This document shows positions 44,394 to 53,359 of a stretch of 64,000 nt of DNA, in pieces. Under the pieces are notes generated by a model, which had not been told where the DNA came from, did not search any database, and worked only from the letters and a program-made list of their open reading frames with translations. The stretch is taken from NCBI GenBank assembly GCA_013416455.1, contig JACCES010000001.1, forward strand, positions 1 to 64,000, read 5' to 3'. Position numbers and translations under genes: made by a program. Source of the DNA: Alcaligenaceae bacterium (GTDB lineage Bacteria; Pseudomonadota; Gammaproteobacteria; Burkholderiales; Burkholderiaceae_B). Each line of letters starts with the position of its first letter. Position 1 is the first letter of the stretch.

Positions 44394-45596
44394 ATGTCAC
44401 TGCTGGTGCTCGGTTTTGCCAGCGGCCTGCCGCTGGCCCTGACCGGGGGTACGCTGCAGGCCTGGGCGACGCTCGACGGGGTGTCCCTGCAAAGCATCGG
44501 TTTCCTCACACTGATCGGCTCGGCCTATACCCTGAAGTTTCTGTGGGCGCCCATCGTCGACCGCTATGCCTTTCCTTTTCTCGGGCGCCGGCGCAGCTGG
44601 ATACTGCTCACGCAGCTGGCCCTGGCCGCCTCTATTGCCGCGATGGGCCTGTATTCGCCCGGCAGCCACTTGCTGCCGCTGGCGCTGCTGGCCGTGCTCG
44701 TGGCTTTTCTGTCGGCCACCCAGGATATCGCCTTCGACGCCTACAGCACCGACGTGCTGCGCAGCGAGGAACGCGCGGCGGGGGCGGCCGTCAAGGTGCT
44801 GGGCTATCGCCTGGCCATGATCGTGTCGGGGGGCCTGGCCCTGGTGCTGGCCGATCAGTGGCTGGGCTGGCACAACACCTATTTCCTGATGGGCGGTTTC
44901 ATGGCGCTGTGCGCGTTTGCCACCTTGATCGCGCCCGAACCGGAAGTGGTCGCCGCCGCGCCGCGCTCGCTGGCCGTCGCGGTGGTCGAGCCGCTGGCGG
45001 AATTCTTTCGCCGGCGCGGCGCGCTGACCATTCTTCTGCTGATCGTCCTGTACAAGCTGGGCGACGCTTTCGCCGGCGCCCTGTCCACCACCTTCCTGCT
45101 GCGCGGCGCGGGCTTCACCGGCACCGAAGTGGGCGCCGTGAACAAGGTGTTCGGCCTGGCCGCCACGATCTTCGGGGCGCTTGCCGGCGGCGCCATCATG
45201 ACGCGCCTGGGCCTTTACCAGTCGCTGATGGTGTTCGGGCTGCTGCAGGCGGTCTCCAACTTCGGGTATTGGCTGCTGGCGGTGACGCCTCCCCATCTTT
45301 ATTCGATGGCCGGTGTCGTCGTGCTGGAAAACCTTTGCGGCGGGCTGGGCACTGCGGCCTTCGTGGCGCTGCTCATGGCGCTCTGCAAGCAGGAATTCTC
45401 GGCGACGCAGTTCGCCCTGCTGTCCGCGCTGTCGGCGGTGGGGCGAACCTATCTGGCCGGGCCGCTGACGCCGCCGCTGGTCGAGTCGCTGGGGTGGCCG
45501 GGATTCTTCGTGGTCACCGTATTCATCGCGCTGCCGGGCCTGGCCCTGCTTTATCTCAGGCGCGACGAGATCAGGGCGCTGGATTCTCCGCGCTAG
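44394..45596 (+). CDS. ampG: AmpG-like muropeptide permease (MFS transporter)
   Basis: About 400 residues, about 12 membrane helices. LGFASGLPLALTGGTLQAW near the start, DRYAFPFLGRRRSWI and ATQDIAFDAYSTDVL are AmpG features. AmpG imports anhydro-muropeptides for peptidoglycan recycling. The first in-frame ATG (44394) is in the middle of a conserved-looking N-terminus: codons just before it read TAPTRVYLSPRV but no ATG/GTG/TTG opens them after the metW stop at 44340. The start is thus either truncated here or non-standard. The 3' end overlaps the convergent VOC gene by 26 bp. Confidence 0.88.
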   Translation: MSLLVLGFASGLPLALTGGTLQAWATLDGVSLQSIGFLTLIGSAYTLKFLWAPIVDRYAFPFLGRRRSWILLTQLALAASIAAMGLYSPGSHLLPLALLAVLVAFLSATQDIAFDAYSTDVLRSEERAAGAAVKVLGYRLAMIVSGGLALVLADQWLGWHNTYFLMGGFMALCAFATLIAPEPEVVAAAPRSLAVAVVEPLAEFFRRRGALTILLLIVLYKLGDAFAGALSTTFLLRGAGFTGTEVGAVNKVFGLAATIFGALAGGAIMTRLGLYQSLMVFGLLQAVSNFGYWLLAVTPPHLYSMAGVVVLENLCGGLGTAAFVALLMALCKQEFSATQFALLSALSAVGRTYLAGPLTPPLVESLGWPGFFVVTVFIALPGLALLYLRRDEIRALDSPR

Positions 45597-46011
45597 CGGC
45601 CGCCGGAGACGGGTTCCAGGCGACTTCCCACAGGTGGCCGTCGGGGTCCTTGAAAATCCCCGCATGCCCGCCCAGCAGCGTGTCGTGGGCGGGCTGGACG
45701 ATCTGCGCGCCGGCCTGTTCCGCCAGCCTGAGCGCCTGCTCCACCTGCGCCTTTTCGCCGACATTGTGGCTCAGCATGAATTCCGTCATGGCGGGCGGCT
45801 GGATCTCGATGCCGATCTCGTGGGCCAGGCTTTCGCGCGGCCATAGCGCCAGGCAGAGGCCGGGCTGCAGTTCGAAGAAGGCAACGGCGCCGTATTCATA
45901 GTCGGCCCCGACGATGCCGCGGGTTTTCCAGCCCAGGCCATCGCGGTAGAAGCGGACGGATTTTTCCAGGTTGCCGACAGCCAGGGTGATGATGGAGACG
46001 TGCGGTTTCAT
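45571..46011 (-). CDS. VOC (glyoxalase/dioxygenase) superfamily protein
   Basis: A 146-residue protein made of two beta-alpha-beta-beta-beta units: HVSIITLAVGNLEKSVRFYRDG at the start and GHAGIFKDPDGHLWEVAWNP at the end. The second unit keeps the D-x-x-G-x-x-x-x-E metal pattern. It starts 7 bp after the stop of the serine protease gene, so the two may share a transcript. Typical roles are lactoylglutathione-lyase-like or antibiotic-binding; nothing here decides. Ala/Pro-rich tail. Confidence 0.88.
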   Translation of the reverse strand: MKPHVSIITLAVGNLEKSVRFYRDGLGWKTRGIVGADYEYGAVAFFELQPGLCLALWPRESLAHEIGIEIQPPAMTEFMLSHNVGEKAQVEQALRLAEQAGAQIVQPAHDTLLGGHAGIFKDPDGHLWEVAWNPSPAAASAENPAP

Positions 46012-46018
46012 GGTCTTT

Positions 46019-46996
46019 TCATTCAGTGAACCGGGCGCCCGGGAAGATGCTGCGTATCCAGGCATGATGAGGAGAGACACGCACGAACCATGACGTGTCG
46101 CCGTAGCGGGCGCTGCCCACGCCGTTGGAACTCACCCCGACCAGCACCCAGCGCCCGCCGGACTGCATCCATGCGGGGCCGCCACTGTCGCCCGAGCCCA
46201 GCAGCCCGGCCAGCCGGGTGGGCGGACGTGGATCGCCGCCCAGAGGGTTCTCGATGCCGCCGTCTTCCCTTGCGAGCGAGATGCCGAGATAGTTGCCGGC
46301 GCTTTCGTCCTTTGCGGCATGGTGTTCGAGATCGGCCCATGCATCGACCGTTCCTTGTGCGGCGGTTTTCGCCGCCTGCCGCGAAAAGCGTTCGTCTTCG
46401 CCGACGGAGCCGATGCCGCGGCTACCGTAGCCGACGAAGGTGAGCTGTTGTCCGTACTCGCTGCCGCCAGTATAGAGCAGGGGCGCCTCGCCCAGGTTTT
46501 CCAGCCGGTAGGGAATGCGCAGGATGGCCAGATCATAGCCCTCGCGCAGGTTGAGGTCGCGGTTCCAGAGCGGATGTATCCACAGCCGGTCGGGCTGGAG
46601 CTGGTTGCCGTCGTGATCCCGCAGCATGTATTCGCGGGGATTGGGCGGGCTTTCTTCGTAGATATGGGCGGCGGTCAGAACGTAGGCGTGATGTTCGTCG
46701 TTGCCCAGCCAGGTGCCGCTGGCTTCGCCCCAGTTTCCTCTGTGGGTGGCAAAGGAAAGCACGCCGGCGAACTGGGGTTGCGCCGCCAGGGCCTCGTGGG
46801 CGCCGAATCCCGCCCATTCCCTGCCGGGACGGCCGCCTTCTTCCCGCCAGGTCTCGTCCAGGATGATGATGCCGCTTGCCAGGGCGGGCGCCAGCGTGCC
46901 CGCCACGGCCGCGGCCAGCCGCGCCAGGATGTATTGCGGACGGGGGAGCCGGGCACGTGAGGCTCCGGGAGAGGAGGGCGGGGCATGGGCAAGCAT
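46019..46996 (-). CDS. Secreted trypsin-like serine protease (family S1)
   Basis: A 325-residue protein with a basic N-terminus and hydrophobic signal segment (about 24-40, ILARLAAAVAGTLAPALA) followed by a chymotrypsin-fold domain. The catalytic triad is complete: His111 in LTAAHIY, Asp155 in YDLAILR, Ser271 in GDSGGPAW. The start at 46996 is chosen because upstream lies xthA (ends 47008) and the longer open frame is its shadow. Small bacterial trypsin-like proteases are mostly exported; the target is unknown. Followed closely by the VOC gene. Confidence 0.85.
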   Translation of the reverse strand: MLAHAPPSSPGASRARLPRPQYILARLAAAVAGTLAPALASGIIILDETWREEGGRPGREWAGFGAHEALAAQPQFAGVLSFATHRGNWGEASGTWLGNDEHHAYVLTAAHIYEESPPNPREYMLRDHDGNQLQPDRLWIHPLWNRDLNLREGYDLAILRIPYRLENLGEAPLLYTGGSEYGQQLTFVGYGSRGIGSVGEDERFSRQAAKTAAQGTVDAWADLEHHAAKDESAGNYLGISLAREDGGIENPLGGDPRPPTRLAGLLGSGDSGGPAWMQSGGRWVLVGVSSNGVGSARYGDTSWFVRVSPHHAWIRSIFPGARFTE

Positions 46997-47007
46997 GCGG
47001 CACGAAG

Positions 47008-47787
47008 TCAAAGAGGGTGTTGGTAATCGATGGTCAGGGGAGCATGGTCGCTGAAGCGCTGTTCTTTGTAGATGGACGCGCGGGATGCCGTTGCCGCGAT
47101 TGCCGGCGTGGCGATCTGGTAGTCGATGCGCCAGCCCACGTTCTTGGCCCAGGCCTGGCCGCGATTGCTCCACCAGGTATAGCCGTCGCCGGTCGCGTCG
47201 GGATGCAGGCTGCGGTAGACGTCCACCCATCGCTGTTCGCTGAATACGCGGGTGAGCCATTCGCGTTCTTCGGGCAGGAAGCCGCTGTTCTTCATGTTGC
47301 CCTTCCAGTTCTTCAGGTCGATTTCCTGATGGGCGATGTTCCAGTCTCCGCACAGCACGACTTCGCGGCCGCAGCGGGCGAGCGCTTCCAGGTGAGTGAA
47401 GAAACGCTCCATGAATACGAACTTGGCGGCCTGCCGATGATCGCCGCTGGAGCCGGAGGGCAGATAGACGGAGATGACGGACAGGCCATCGTAGACGAGT
47501 TCCAGGTAGCGGCCCTCGGCGTCGATCTCGGGAACTCCCAGCCCTTCCACGATCTGGTCGGGTGGCCGGCGGGCGTAGATGCCCACGCCGCTATAGCCTT
47601 TTTTCTCGGCATAGTGGAAGAAGCCGTGATAGCCGGGCGGCGCCAGCATGGCGTCGGTCATGTTGGCGGCCTGGGCCTTGAGTTCCTGCAGGCAGATGAA
47701 TTCGGCCCCTTGTGCGGGAAGCCAGTCCAGGAATCCTTTGGAGACGGCGGAACGGATGCCGTTCAGATTGGCGGTAATGATGCGCAT
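47008..47787 (-). CDS. xthA: Exodeoxyribonuclease III
   Basis: A 259-residue AP endonuclease/3'-5' exonuclease of base excision repair. IITANLNGIRSA (metal-binding Asn), FICLQELKAQ (catalytic Glu), GYSGVGIYAR, CGDWNIAH and the final SDHAPLTIDY with the catalytic Asp-His pair are all in place. Full length. It ends 11 bp before the serine protease start on the same strand. Confidence 0.96.
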   Translation of the reverse strand: MRIITANLNGIRSAVSKGFLDWLPAQGAEFICLQELKAQAANMTDAMLAPPGYHGFFHYAEKKGYSGVGIYARRPPDQIVEGLGVPEIDAEGRYLELVYDGLSVISVYLPSGSSGDHRQAAKFVFMERFFTHLEALARCGREVVLCGDWNIAHQEIDLKNWKGNMKNSGFLPEEREWLTRVFSEQRWVDVYRSLHPDATGDGYTWWSNRGQAWAKNVGWRIDYQIATPAIAATASRASIYKEQRFSDHAPLTIDYQHPL

Positions 47788-47883
47788 GAAGTCCAGCGTA
47801 TTGAAGTCAACAGCCGAACTTTAACGCATGCCGCGCGGAGACGAGCCGCCCGATGCCGGGCGGCGCACCTTCCGGCCTCGGGA

Positions 47884-48288
47884 TCAATCGGTCCTGCGCA
47901 TGGCGTCGACGCTCCAGGGGCCGGGCCCGGCAAAGAATATGTACAGGAAGACGAAGCAGAACAATACGGCGGATTCGCCCCCGTTCAGCATCGGGAAGAG
48001 CAGGTTTCCGTTCGGGGCCACATGGCCGATGAAATAGGCCGCCGCGGTGAAGCCGGAAGCGATGAATGCCGATACGCGCGTGAACAGGCCGACCAGCAGC
48101 AGGGCGCCGAAGACGAGTTCGATGAGGGCGGCCACGCCGTAGATGGAGGCGAGCTCGAGGTTGGCGAACATGGGAGCGTAGGGAGCGCCGAGCAGTTTGG
48201 CGGTGCCGTGCAGCAGCAGCAGATAGGCGCTGACGATGCGAAGCAAGCTGAGCATTTGGGGCGACCAGGCGGTGATCTGGGAGTGCAT
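47884..48288 (-). CDS. DoxX-family membrane protein
   Basis: A 134-residue inner-membrane protein with four helices (about 12-30, 50-70, 77-96, 104-128). RIVSAYLLLLHGTAKLLG at the start and GLFTRVSAFIASGFTAAAYFIGH are typical of DoxX/YphA small membrane proteins, linked to redox or thiol stress in some bacteria. The ATG at 48288 has a strong GAGGAAG site; longer frames upstream are not needed. Divergent from pyrE. Confidence 0.88.
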   Translation of the reverse strand: MHSQITAWSPQMLSLLRIVSAYLLLLHGTAKLLGAPYAPMFANLELASIYGVAALIELVFGALLLVGLFTRVSAFIASGFTAAAYFIGHVAPNGNLLFPMLNGGESAVLFCFVFLYIFFAGPGPWSVDAMRRTD

Positions 48289-48457
48289 GATGACTTCCTC
48301 AGGGGCAAGGTGCTGCATTGAAAAGAACGGAGGGTGTTGAATGCCCAACCCAACAGTGGGTTGGATGCCACGGGAGCGGAAAGGTTCCGGCCTGCCACTG
48401 CGCCCCGGAGCCAACATGACGGATAATTACGGCTTTCCGGGTTTTAGGCAAGCAAAT

Positions 48458-49129
48458 ATGGCAACGACAGACAATCGCGGCGACTTCGTGCGCTTTGCGC
48501 TTGATCAGGGGGTCCTCAGGTTCGGCGAATTCAAGGTCAAATCGGGGCGTCTGAGTCCTTACTTCTTTAATGCGGGGCTGTTCAATACCGGGCTGTCGGT
48601 AGGGCGGCTGGCGGAATTCTATGCCCAGGCGCTGATCGATTCGGGCCTGCGCTTCGACATGCTGTTCGGGCCGGCCTACAAGGGCATTCCCTTGTCCACG
48701 GCCGCCTCCATTGCGCTGGCCCGCCATCCCGACCGGGGCGGCCGCGACGTGCCCTTCGCCTTCAACCGCAAAGAAGCCAAGGACCACGGCGAAGGCGGCG
48801 TGCTGGTGGGGGCGCCCTTGCATGGCCGGGTGGTCATCATCGACGACGTCATCACGGCGGGGACGTCTGTAAGGGAATCGGTGCAGATCATCCGGCAGGC
48901 CGGCGCTGAGCCCGCCGCGGTGCTGATCGCGCTGGACCGCATGGAGCGCGCGGGGCCGGATGATGCCTTGTCCGCCCATTCCGCCGTGCAGGACGTGCAG
49001 AATACCTATGGCATTCCGGTGATCAGCATCGCCTCGCTGGCCGACATCCTGGCCGTGCTGGATGGCGACCCCGCCCTGGCCGCCCACCGGGCGGCGGTGC
49101 AGGCGTACCGGGCGCGCTACGGGGTCTGA
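48458..49129 (+). CDS. pyrE: Orotate phosphoribosyltransferase
   Basis: A 223-residue enzyme joining orotate and PRPP to orotidine 5'-phosphate in pyrimidine synthesis. [19 protein letters not shown] at the N-terminus, GPAYKGIPL and the PRPP loop [13 protein letters not shown] (about 122-134) are diagnostic. The ATG at 48458 gives the family's usual length. An ATG at 48416 with a better ribosome site (GGAGCC) would add 14 residues and cannot be excluded. Confidence 0.95.
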   Translation: MATTDNRGDFVRFALDQGVLRFGEFKVKSGRLSPYFFNAGLFNTGLSVGRLAEFYAQALIDSGLRFDMLFGPAYKGIPLSTAASIALARHPDRGGRDVPFAFNRKEAKDHGEGGVLVGAPLHGRVVIIDDVITAGTSVRESVQIIRQAGAEPAAVLIALDRMERAGPDDALSAHSAVQDVQNTYGIPVISIASLADILAVLDGDPALAAHRAAVQAYRARYGV

Positions 49130-49154
49130 GCCGACGAACCTCCGATACAGGACA

Positions 49155-49931
49155 TCAGGTTGGGGTGTTCCAGACCGGGCGGCGTTTTTCCACGAAAGCG
49201 GCGATGCCTTCACGTCCGCTGTCGGAATCAGCGATGCCGTAGAAACTGTCAGCAGCTGCCTGCACCGCCTGGCGGAAGCCATTGTCGTTGGCTTGCATGA
49301 AGGCCTTGCGTCCCACGCGCATGGCTGTCGGGGACTTGGCGGCCAGGAGGCGGGCCAGGGCTTTCGCGGCTTCCAGTTCTTCACCTTCTTCAGTCAGGCT
49401 TGTGACCAGGCCCAGCGTATAGGCCTCGTCGGCCGAGAGTGAGCGGCCGCTGAATAGCAGTTCAAAGGCGCGGTGGCGGCCGATGATGCGCGGCAGATGG
49501 GTGAAGTGGATGGATGGCAGGACGCCCGCATCAATTTCCGGATAGCCGAAGGTAGCGTTGCGTGAAGCTACGATCATGTCGCAGGATATGGCCAGCGTCA
49601 TGCCCCCCCCGCGCGCGGTGCCGCCTACGGCGGCAATCGACGGCTTGCCAAGGTTGAACTGGATGTCGGTCATGCGGACGTAAAGCAGATCCACCAGGCT
49701 TCGCGCCTTGGCGGAGCCGTGCTCATGGATCGCACGCAGATCCAGGCCGGCGCAGAAACGCCCTGGCGTGTTGCTCGCAAGGATGATCGCTCGCACATCG
49801 TCATCGCGCCCGGCTGCTTCGAGGTGCTGGAGATAGCTCGCCAGCATGTCCTCCGTCAGTGCGTTGACGGGAGGGTTGTCGATGGTGATTTCCGCGATGT
49901 GATCGTCGACCTTGTAATGAATGGCGGGCAT
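49155..49931 (-). CDS. Enoyl-CoA hydratase/isomerase (crotonase)
   Basis: A 258-residue crotonase. Oxyanion hole: RFCAGLDLRAIH and GGTARGGGMTLAISCD. It has the first hydratase Glu (FGYPEIDAGVLPS), but the second position is Ser, so it may be an isomerase, hydrolase or lyase rather than a hydratase. Third gene of a Bug-CaiB-crotonase operon (21 bp after CaiB), under a divergent LysR gene. Confidence 0.9.
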   Translation of the reverse strand: MPAIHYKVDDHIAEITIDNPPVNALTEDMLASYLQHLEAAGRDDDVRAIILASNTPGRFCAGLDLRAIHEHGSAKARSLVDLLYVRMTDIQFNLGKPSIAAVGGTARGGGMTLAISCDMIVASRNATFGYPEIDAGVLPSIHFTHLPRIIGRHRAFELLFSGRSLSADEAYTLGLVTSLTEEGEELEAAKALARLLAAKSPTAMRVGRKAFMQANDNGFRQAVQAAADSFYGIADSDSGREGIAAFVEKRRPVWNTPT

Positions 49932-49952
49932 GGATGTATTCCGGTGATGGTG

Positions 49953-51176
49953 TCAAAAGGGGTGGCTGGATGAGGCGTCTTGAATGACCCGCCGGGCCTG
50001 GAGCGCGGCAATGGCGCTGGCGTCGTAGCCGGCTTCGCTCAGGATTTCGGCGCTATGCTGCCCGAGCAGTGGCGGTGGCCTGTGCGCCTGCCGGTCCATA
50101 TTCTGAAAACGGATCGGCAAGCCGATGCCGTTCAATGATCCGAGAGCGGGATGCTCTGTTTTCACGACCAGGCCGCGGGAGGCGACCTGAGCGTGGCTTA
50201 ATGCCTGTCCCAGGGAATGAACAGGGGCGCAGGGAATGCCGCCCGCCCGCAATAGTTCCAGCCATTCCGCCACTGTTTTCCGTTGGATCCGCTCCTGAAC
50301 CAGGGCTGCCGTCCTGTCCAGGTTGGATACGCGCTTGGCGTTGGTTTCGAAATCCGGATGGCCGGCGAAGCCTTCCAGGCCGGCAATTGCGCAGAAGCGG
50401 CGCCATTGGCGATCATTGCCGGCGCCTATCATGATCGGGCCGTCGGAGGCTTGAAATGCCTGGTAGGGCGACATGGACGGATGGCCAGTCCCCATCGGGG
50501 CCGGTTCCTCGCCTGTGAACCAGTAGCTTTGAGCCATATAGGACATGAAGCCCAACGCGGTGTCCAGCAGCGACAACTCGACGTAAACGCCCTGGCCTGT
50601 CCGCTGGCGCTGGAGCAGGGCGGCAAGCACGCCGCTCAGGCCGTGCATGGCCGTTCCTATGTCGACGGGCGAAAAACTGGCCCGGGCGAGTTCGCCGTTG
50701 CGTTCGCCCATGGTGCTGATCATGCCGCTGAAAGCCTGCAGCATTACATCGTAGCCCGGCTCATTGCCTAGCGGGCCATCACGCCCATAACCCGAAATCT
50801 CGCAGTAGACCAGGCGAGGATTGAGTGCCGACAGCGTCTTGTAGTCTACGCCGAGGCGTTGGGCGGTGCCGGGGCCGAATCCCTGGATCACGACGTCGGC
50901 CTTCTTGACGAGGTCGTGGATGATGCCGAGTCCGTCCGCCGTTTTCAGATCGATGGCCAGGCTGCGTTTGTTATGGTTGACCGCCAGGAAAATCGCAGAT
51001 TCGCCTTCCTTCTGAGGAATCCATCCCCGCGTGTCGTCGCCCGAGTCGATCGGCTCGACCTTGATGACGTCCGCGCCCAGCTCACCAAGGTACTGTCCGC
51101 AAAGCGGCCCGGCCAGCACCTTGCTCAAATCCAGGACACGAGTTCCCGCCAGGACTTGCATGGTTGAGTCTTTCAT
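49953..51176 (-). CDS. CaiB/BaiF family (class III) CoA-transferase
   Basis: About 407 residues with LGADVIKVEPIDSGDDTRG, IQGFGPGTAQRLG, ISGYGRDGPLG and SPVDIGTAMHG carrying the likely catalytic Asp172. The ATG at 51176 overlaps the stop of the Bug receptor gene (ATGA); an ATG at 51161 is a second option. It sits between a carboxylate receptor and a crotonase, which fits uptake or sensing, CoA activation and then a crotonase-fold reaction on the same acid. Confidence 0.92.
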   Translation of the reverse strand: MKDSTMQVLAGTRVLDLSKVLAGPLCGQYLGELGADVIKVEPIDSGDDTRGWIPQKEGESAIFLAVNHNKRSLAIDLKTADGLGIIHDLVKKADVVIQGFGPGTAQRLGVDYKTLSALNPRLVYCEISGYGRDGPLGNEPGYDVMLQAFSGMISTMGERNGELARASFSPVDIGTAMHGLSGVLAALLQRQRTGQGVYVELSLLDTALGFMSYMAQSYWFTGEEPAPMGTGHPSMSPYQAFQASDGPIMIGAGNDRQWRRFCAIAGLEGFAGHPDFETNAKRVSNLDRTAALVQERIQRKTVAEWLELLRAGGIPCAPVHSLGQALSHAQVASRGLVVKTEHPALGSLNGIGLPIRFQNMDRQAHRPPPLLGQHSAEILSEAGYDASAIAALQARRVIQDASSSHPF

Positions 51177-52150
51177 TCCGGCTTGATCCCGATGGCATGG
51201 GCGGCTTCTATCCATACCGCAGTGTCTTTCTGTACAAAGTCATCCAGTGTTTCGGGGGTAATGTCGAGAATCTCGACACCACGGGCCGCAACGCTGCTGC
51301 TGAATTCGTCATCCTGGAGTGCTTTGTATATGGCTTGGCGTAATGCGTTCATCTTGGATTCGTCCGTGCCCTTGGCGACCTGGAGAGCCATCCAGAAGGT
51401 TGGTTCCACGTCTCCGCCGTAGCCGGTCTCTTTGAGTGTGGGCACGTCGGGCAAGAGGGGGGAGCGCTCCTTCGCAGTGATTGCCAATCCCTTCAACTTG
51501 CCCGCGTTCACGTGGGTGACGCTGGTGCTCATGCTGTCGAAGGTGAAGTCGAGGCGCCCCGCAAGCATGTCGACGATCGCGTGCCCGCTGCCTTTGTAGG
51601 CGACGGGAGAGGCGGAGATGCCGGTGTTGTGGCGAAGCAAGGAGCCATAGAAATGCGGTGAGCTGGTCGGCCCGAAAGTGGCGAAGTTGAGGGACGCGCC
51701 GGGGGCCGAGCCTTTTTCTACGAGCTGCTTCACGGAATCGATGTTGGATCCGGGGTGCACCACCAGCACGTTGGGCAGCGCACCAATAATGCCGACAGGG
51801 ATTAGATCCTGACTGGGCATATACCCGGCGTCCGGGAACAGGATGGGGTTGATGGCCTGCATTGAGGCGGTAGTCAGAACCAGCGTAAGTCCGTCCGGAC
51901 GGGCGTCGACCACATGCTTGGCGCCGATGTTGCCGCTGGCTCCCGGGCGATTATCGATGATGACGTTCTTGTCCAGTTCCTGCGCCAATGGCCTGGCGAT
52001 CTGCCGAGTGACGAAATCGCTGGGCCCGCCTGGCGCAAAGGGGACAACGATGCGTACAGTGTCGCCCGGGCTGTTTTGCGCCAGTACCGGGGTGGCAAGG
52101 ATGGAACAAAGCGTGCCCAGCGCGAGCCAGGAATGAAAGAGTCGTTTCAT
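51173..52150 (-). CDS. Bug/TctC-family periplasmic solute-binding protein
   Basis: A 325-residue receptor. A Sec signal peptide (KRLFHSWLALGTLCSILATP, cleavage about VLA|QN near residue 25) is followed by the ligand loop FAPGGPSDFVTR and YKGSGHAIVDMLAG. GAAGGAC precedes the ATG at 52150. First gene of the operon with CaiB and crotonase; divergent from LysR with a 121-bp gap. The ligand is presumably the carboxylate handled by the two enzymes. Confidence 0.93.
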   Translation of the reverse strand: MKRLFHSWLALGTLCSILATPVLAQNSPGDTVRIVVPFAPGGPSDFVTRQIARPLAQELDKNVIIDNRPGASGNIGAKHVVDARPDGLTLVLTTASMQAINPILFPDAGYMPSQDLIPVGIIGALPNVLVVHPGSNIDSVKQLVEKGSAPGASLNFATFGPTSSPHFYGSLLRHNTGISASPVAYKGSGHAIVDMLAGRLDFTFDSMSTSVTHVNAGKLKGLAITAKERSPLLPDVPTLKETGYGGDVEPTFWMALQVAKGTDESKMNALRQAIYKALQDDEFSSSVAARGVEILDITPETLDDFVQKDTAVWIEAAHAIGIKPE

Positions 52151-52218
52151 TGGTGTCCTTCGTGCGGTAGTAAACAATGTGGGTCATCTGACGGCTACTT
52201 TGGACGGAGTAGTGCTAT

Positions 52219-52235
52219 AAAACAAAGACTGTTTT
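52219..52235. promoter_or_regulatory. Possible LysR operator between divergent genes
   Basis: An inverted repeat AAAACA-N5-TGTTTT in the 121-bp gap between the Bug operon and the LysR gene. It has the size and A/T-rich flanks of LysR-type sites. By-eye only. Confidence 0.4.
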
Positions 52236-52271
52236 TTTATGCCCTCTATTGCTTTTATCAATATCTGACTT

Positions 52272-53231
52272 ATGGCGATTGATCTGCGTGTGCTCAGAAA
52301 TTTCGTTGCAGTGGCGTCTTCAGGGTCGATCTCGCGTGCGGCGGAAGTGCAATATGTCGCACAGCCTTCGCTGAGTCAGCAGATGAAACGCCTTGAGGAA
52401 GACCTTGGGGCGCCCTTGTTCGAGCGGCATGCCCGAGGGGTGGTTCTTACCCACTCGGGCGAACGCTTCCTGACGCACGCCGTCGATATTCTCAAACGGA
52501 TGGATGCGGCGTGCGAGGATATTCGAACCATGAACAGCACGCCTGAAGGGGTCGTGGCAATAGGAATGCCTTTATCGATCGCCAAGTTCCTGGCGGTGCC
52601 CGTCGTTCAGGAAGTGCTGGAGAGATGGCCGAAAGTCCATTTGCAGTTCATGGAAGTCGGGTCGGCCAGTGTCCCCGACGATGTCCTGAAAGGACGTCTG
52701 GATATCGGTCTGACGTTCGGCATGGAGTCCGACGCGAGACTGCGTTTTCAGCACATGCTGGACGAAGAGCTGGTTTTTTATGCGCGCCCCGCGACGCTGG
52801 AGGCGGTGCTGGGGCCGGGAGGCGCACAGGTCAAAGCGCTGAAGCTGGAGGATCTGCAGGCTTTCCCCGTCATTCTGCCAACGGTGGGGCATAGCCTCCG
52901 AAAGCGTATCGATGAATATCTCGATCAGGAGGGCGTGATTTTCAGGGTGATCGCCGAGGTCAATACGCCCCCGCGTCTGCTGGAGCTTGTGCAGCATGGT
53001 GTCGGTTGCACCATTTTGTCCATGGCATCGGTAGACCATGCGGTATTGGGGGAGCGGCTGCGAGCGGTAAAGATCACGGCGCCCACAATGAGGCGTTCCG
53101 TTTATTCGTGCAAACTGGCTACCATGCCGATGACACTGGCTGTGGCCAGTGTCCAGGAACTGATGTGCGCCACTGTAGAACGCCTGACCGCCAGCGGCGC
53201 CTGGCCGTGTGCGTATCCGGAAGAGGGTTGA
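52272..53231 (+). CDS. LysR-family transcriptional regulator
   Basis: 319 residues: winged helix-turn-helix at about 3-62 (LRNFVAVASSGSISRAAEVQYV, QPSLSQQMKRLEEDLG) and the effector domain at about 90-300. It is divergent from the Bug-CaiB-crotonase operon, the classic arrangement for a LysR activator of that operon. Group closest by feel to NAC/CynR-like LysR proteins; the ligand is unknown. Confidence 0.93.
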   Translation: MAIDLRVLRNFVAVASSGSISRAAEVQYVAQPSLSQQMKRLEEDLGAPLFERHARGVVLTHSGERFLTHAVDILKRMDAACEDIRTMNSTPEGVVAIGMPLSIAKFLAVPVVQEVLERWPKVHLQFMEVGSASVPDDVLKGRLDIGLTFGMESDARLRFQHMLDEELVFYARPATLEAVLGPGGAQVKALKLEDLQAFPVILPTVGHSLRKRIDEYLDQEGVIFRVIAEVNTPPRLLELVQHGVGCTILSMASVDHAVLGERLRAVKITAPTMRRSVYSCKLATMPMTLAVASVQELMCATVERLTASGAWPCAYPEEG

Positions 53232-53312
53232 ACAGGCCTTATTCCTGACAGTCCGCGCAGAACAAACCGGCGCAAGTTTCTCTTGTACGGACTCACGGTG
53301 CGACCAGGGTTC

Positions 53313-53342
53313 CCAAGCGGGGGCGCCAGCGCCCCCGCTTGG
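53313..53342. terminator. Strong hairpin between lysR and gatB
   Basis: A perfect 13-bp stem (CCAAGCGGGGGCG with CGCCCCCGCTTGG) and CCAG tetraloop lie between two convergent genes. There is no T-run on either side, so it may block or stabilise mRNA ends rather than act as a classic terminator. Confidence 0.6.
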
Positions 53343-53359
53343 CTGCGGGAATGCCTGGC

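Noticed and set aside
46997-47353. N-terminal extension of the serine protease reading frame
   Set aside because: It overlaps xthA on the same strand in another frame and lacks protein-like composition; the signal peptide begins after the ATG at 46996.
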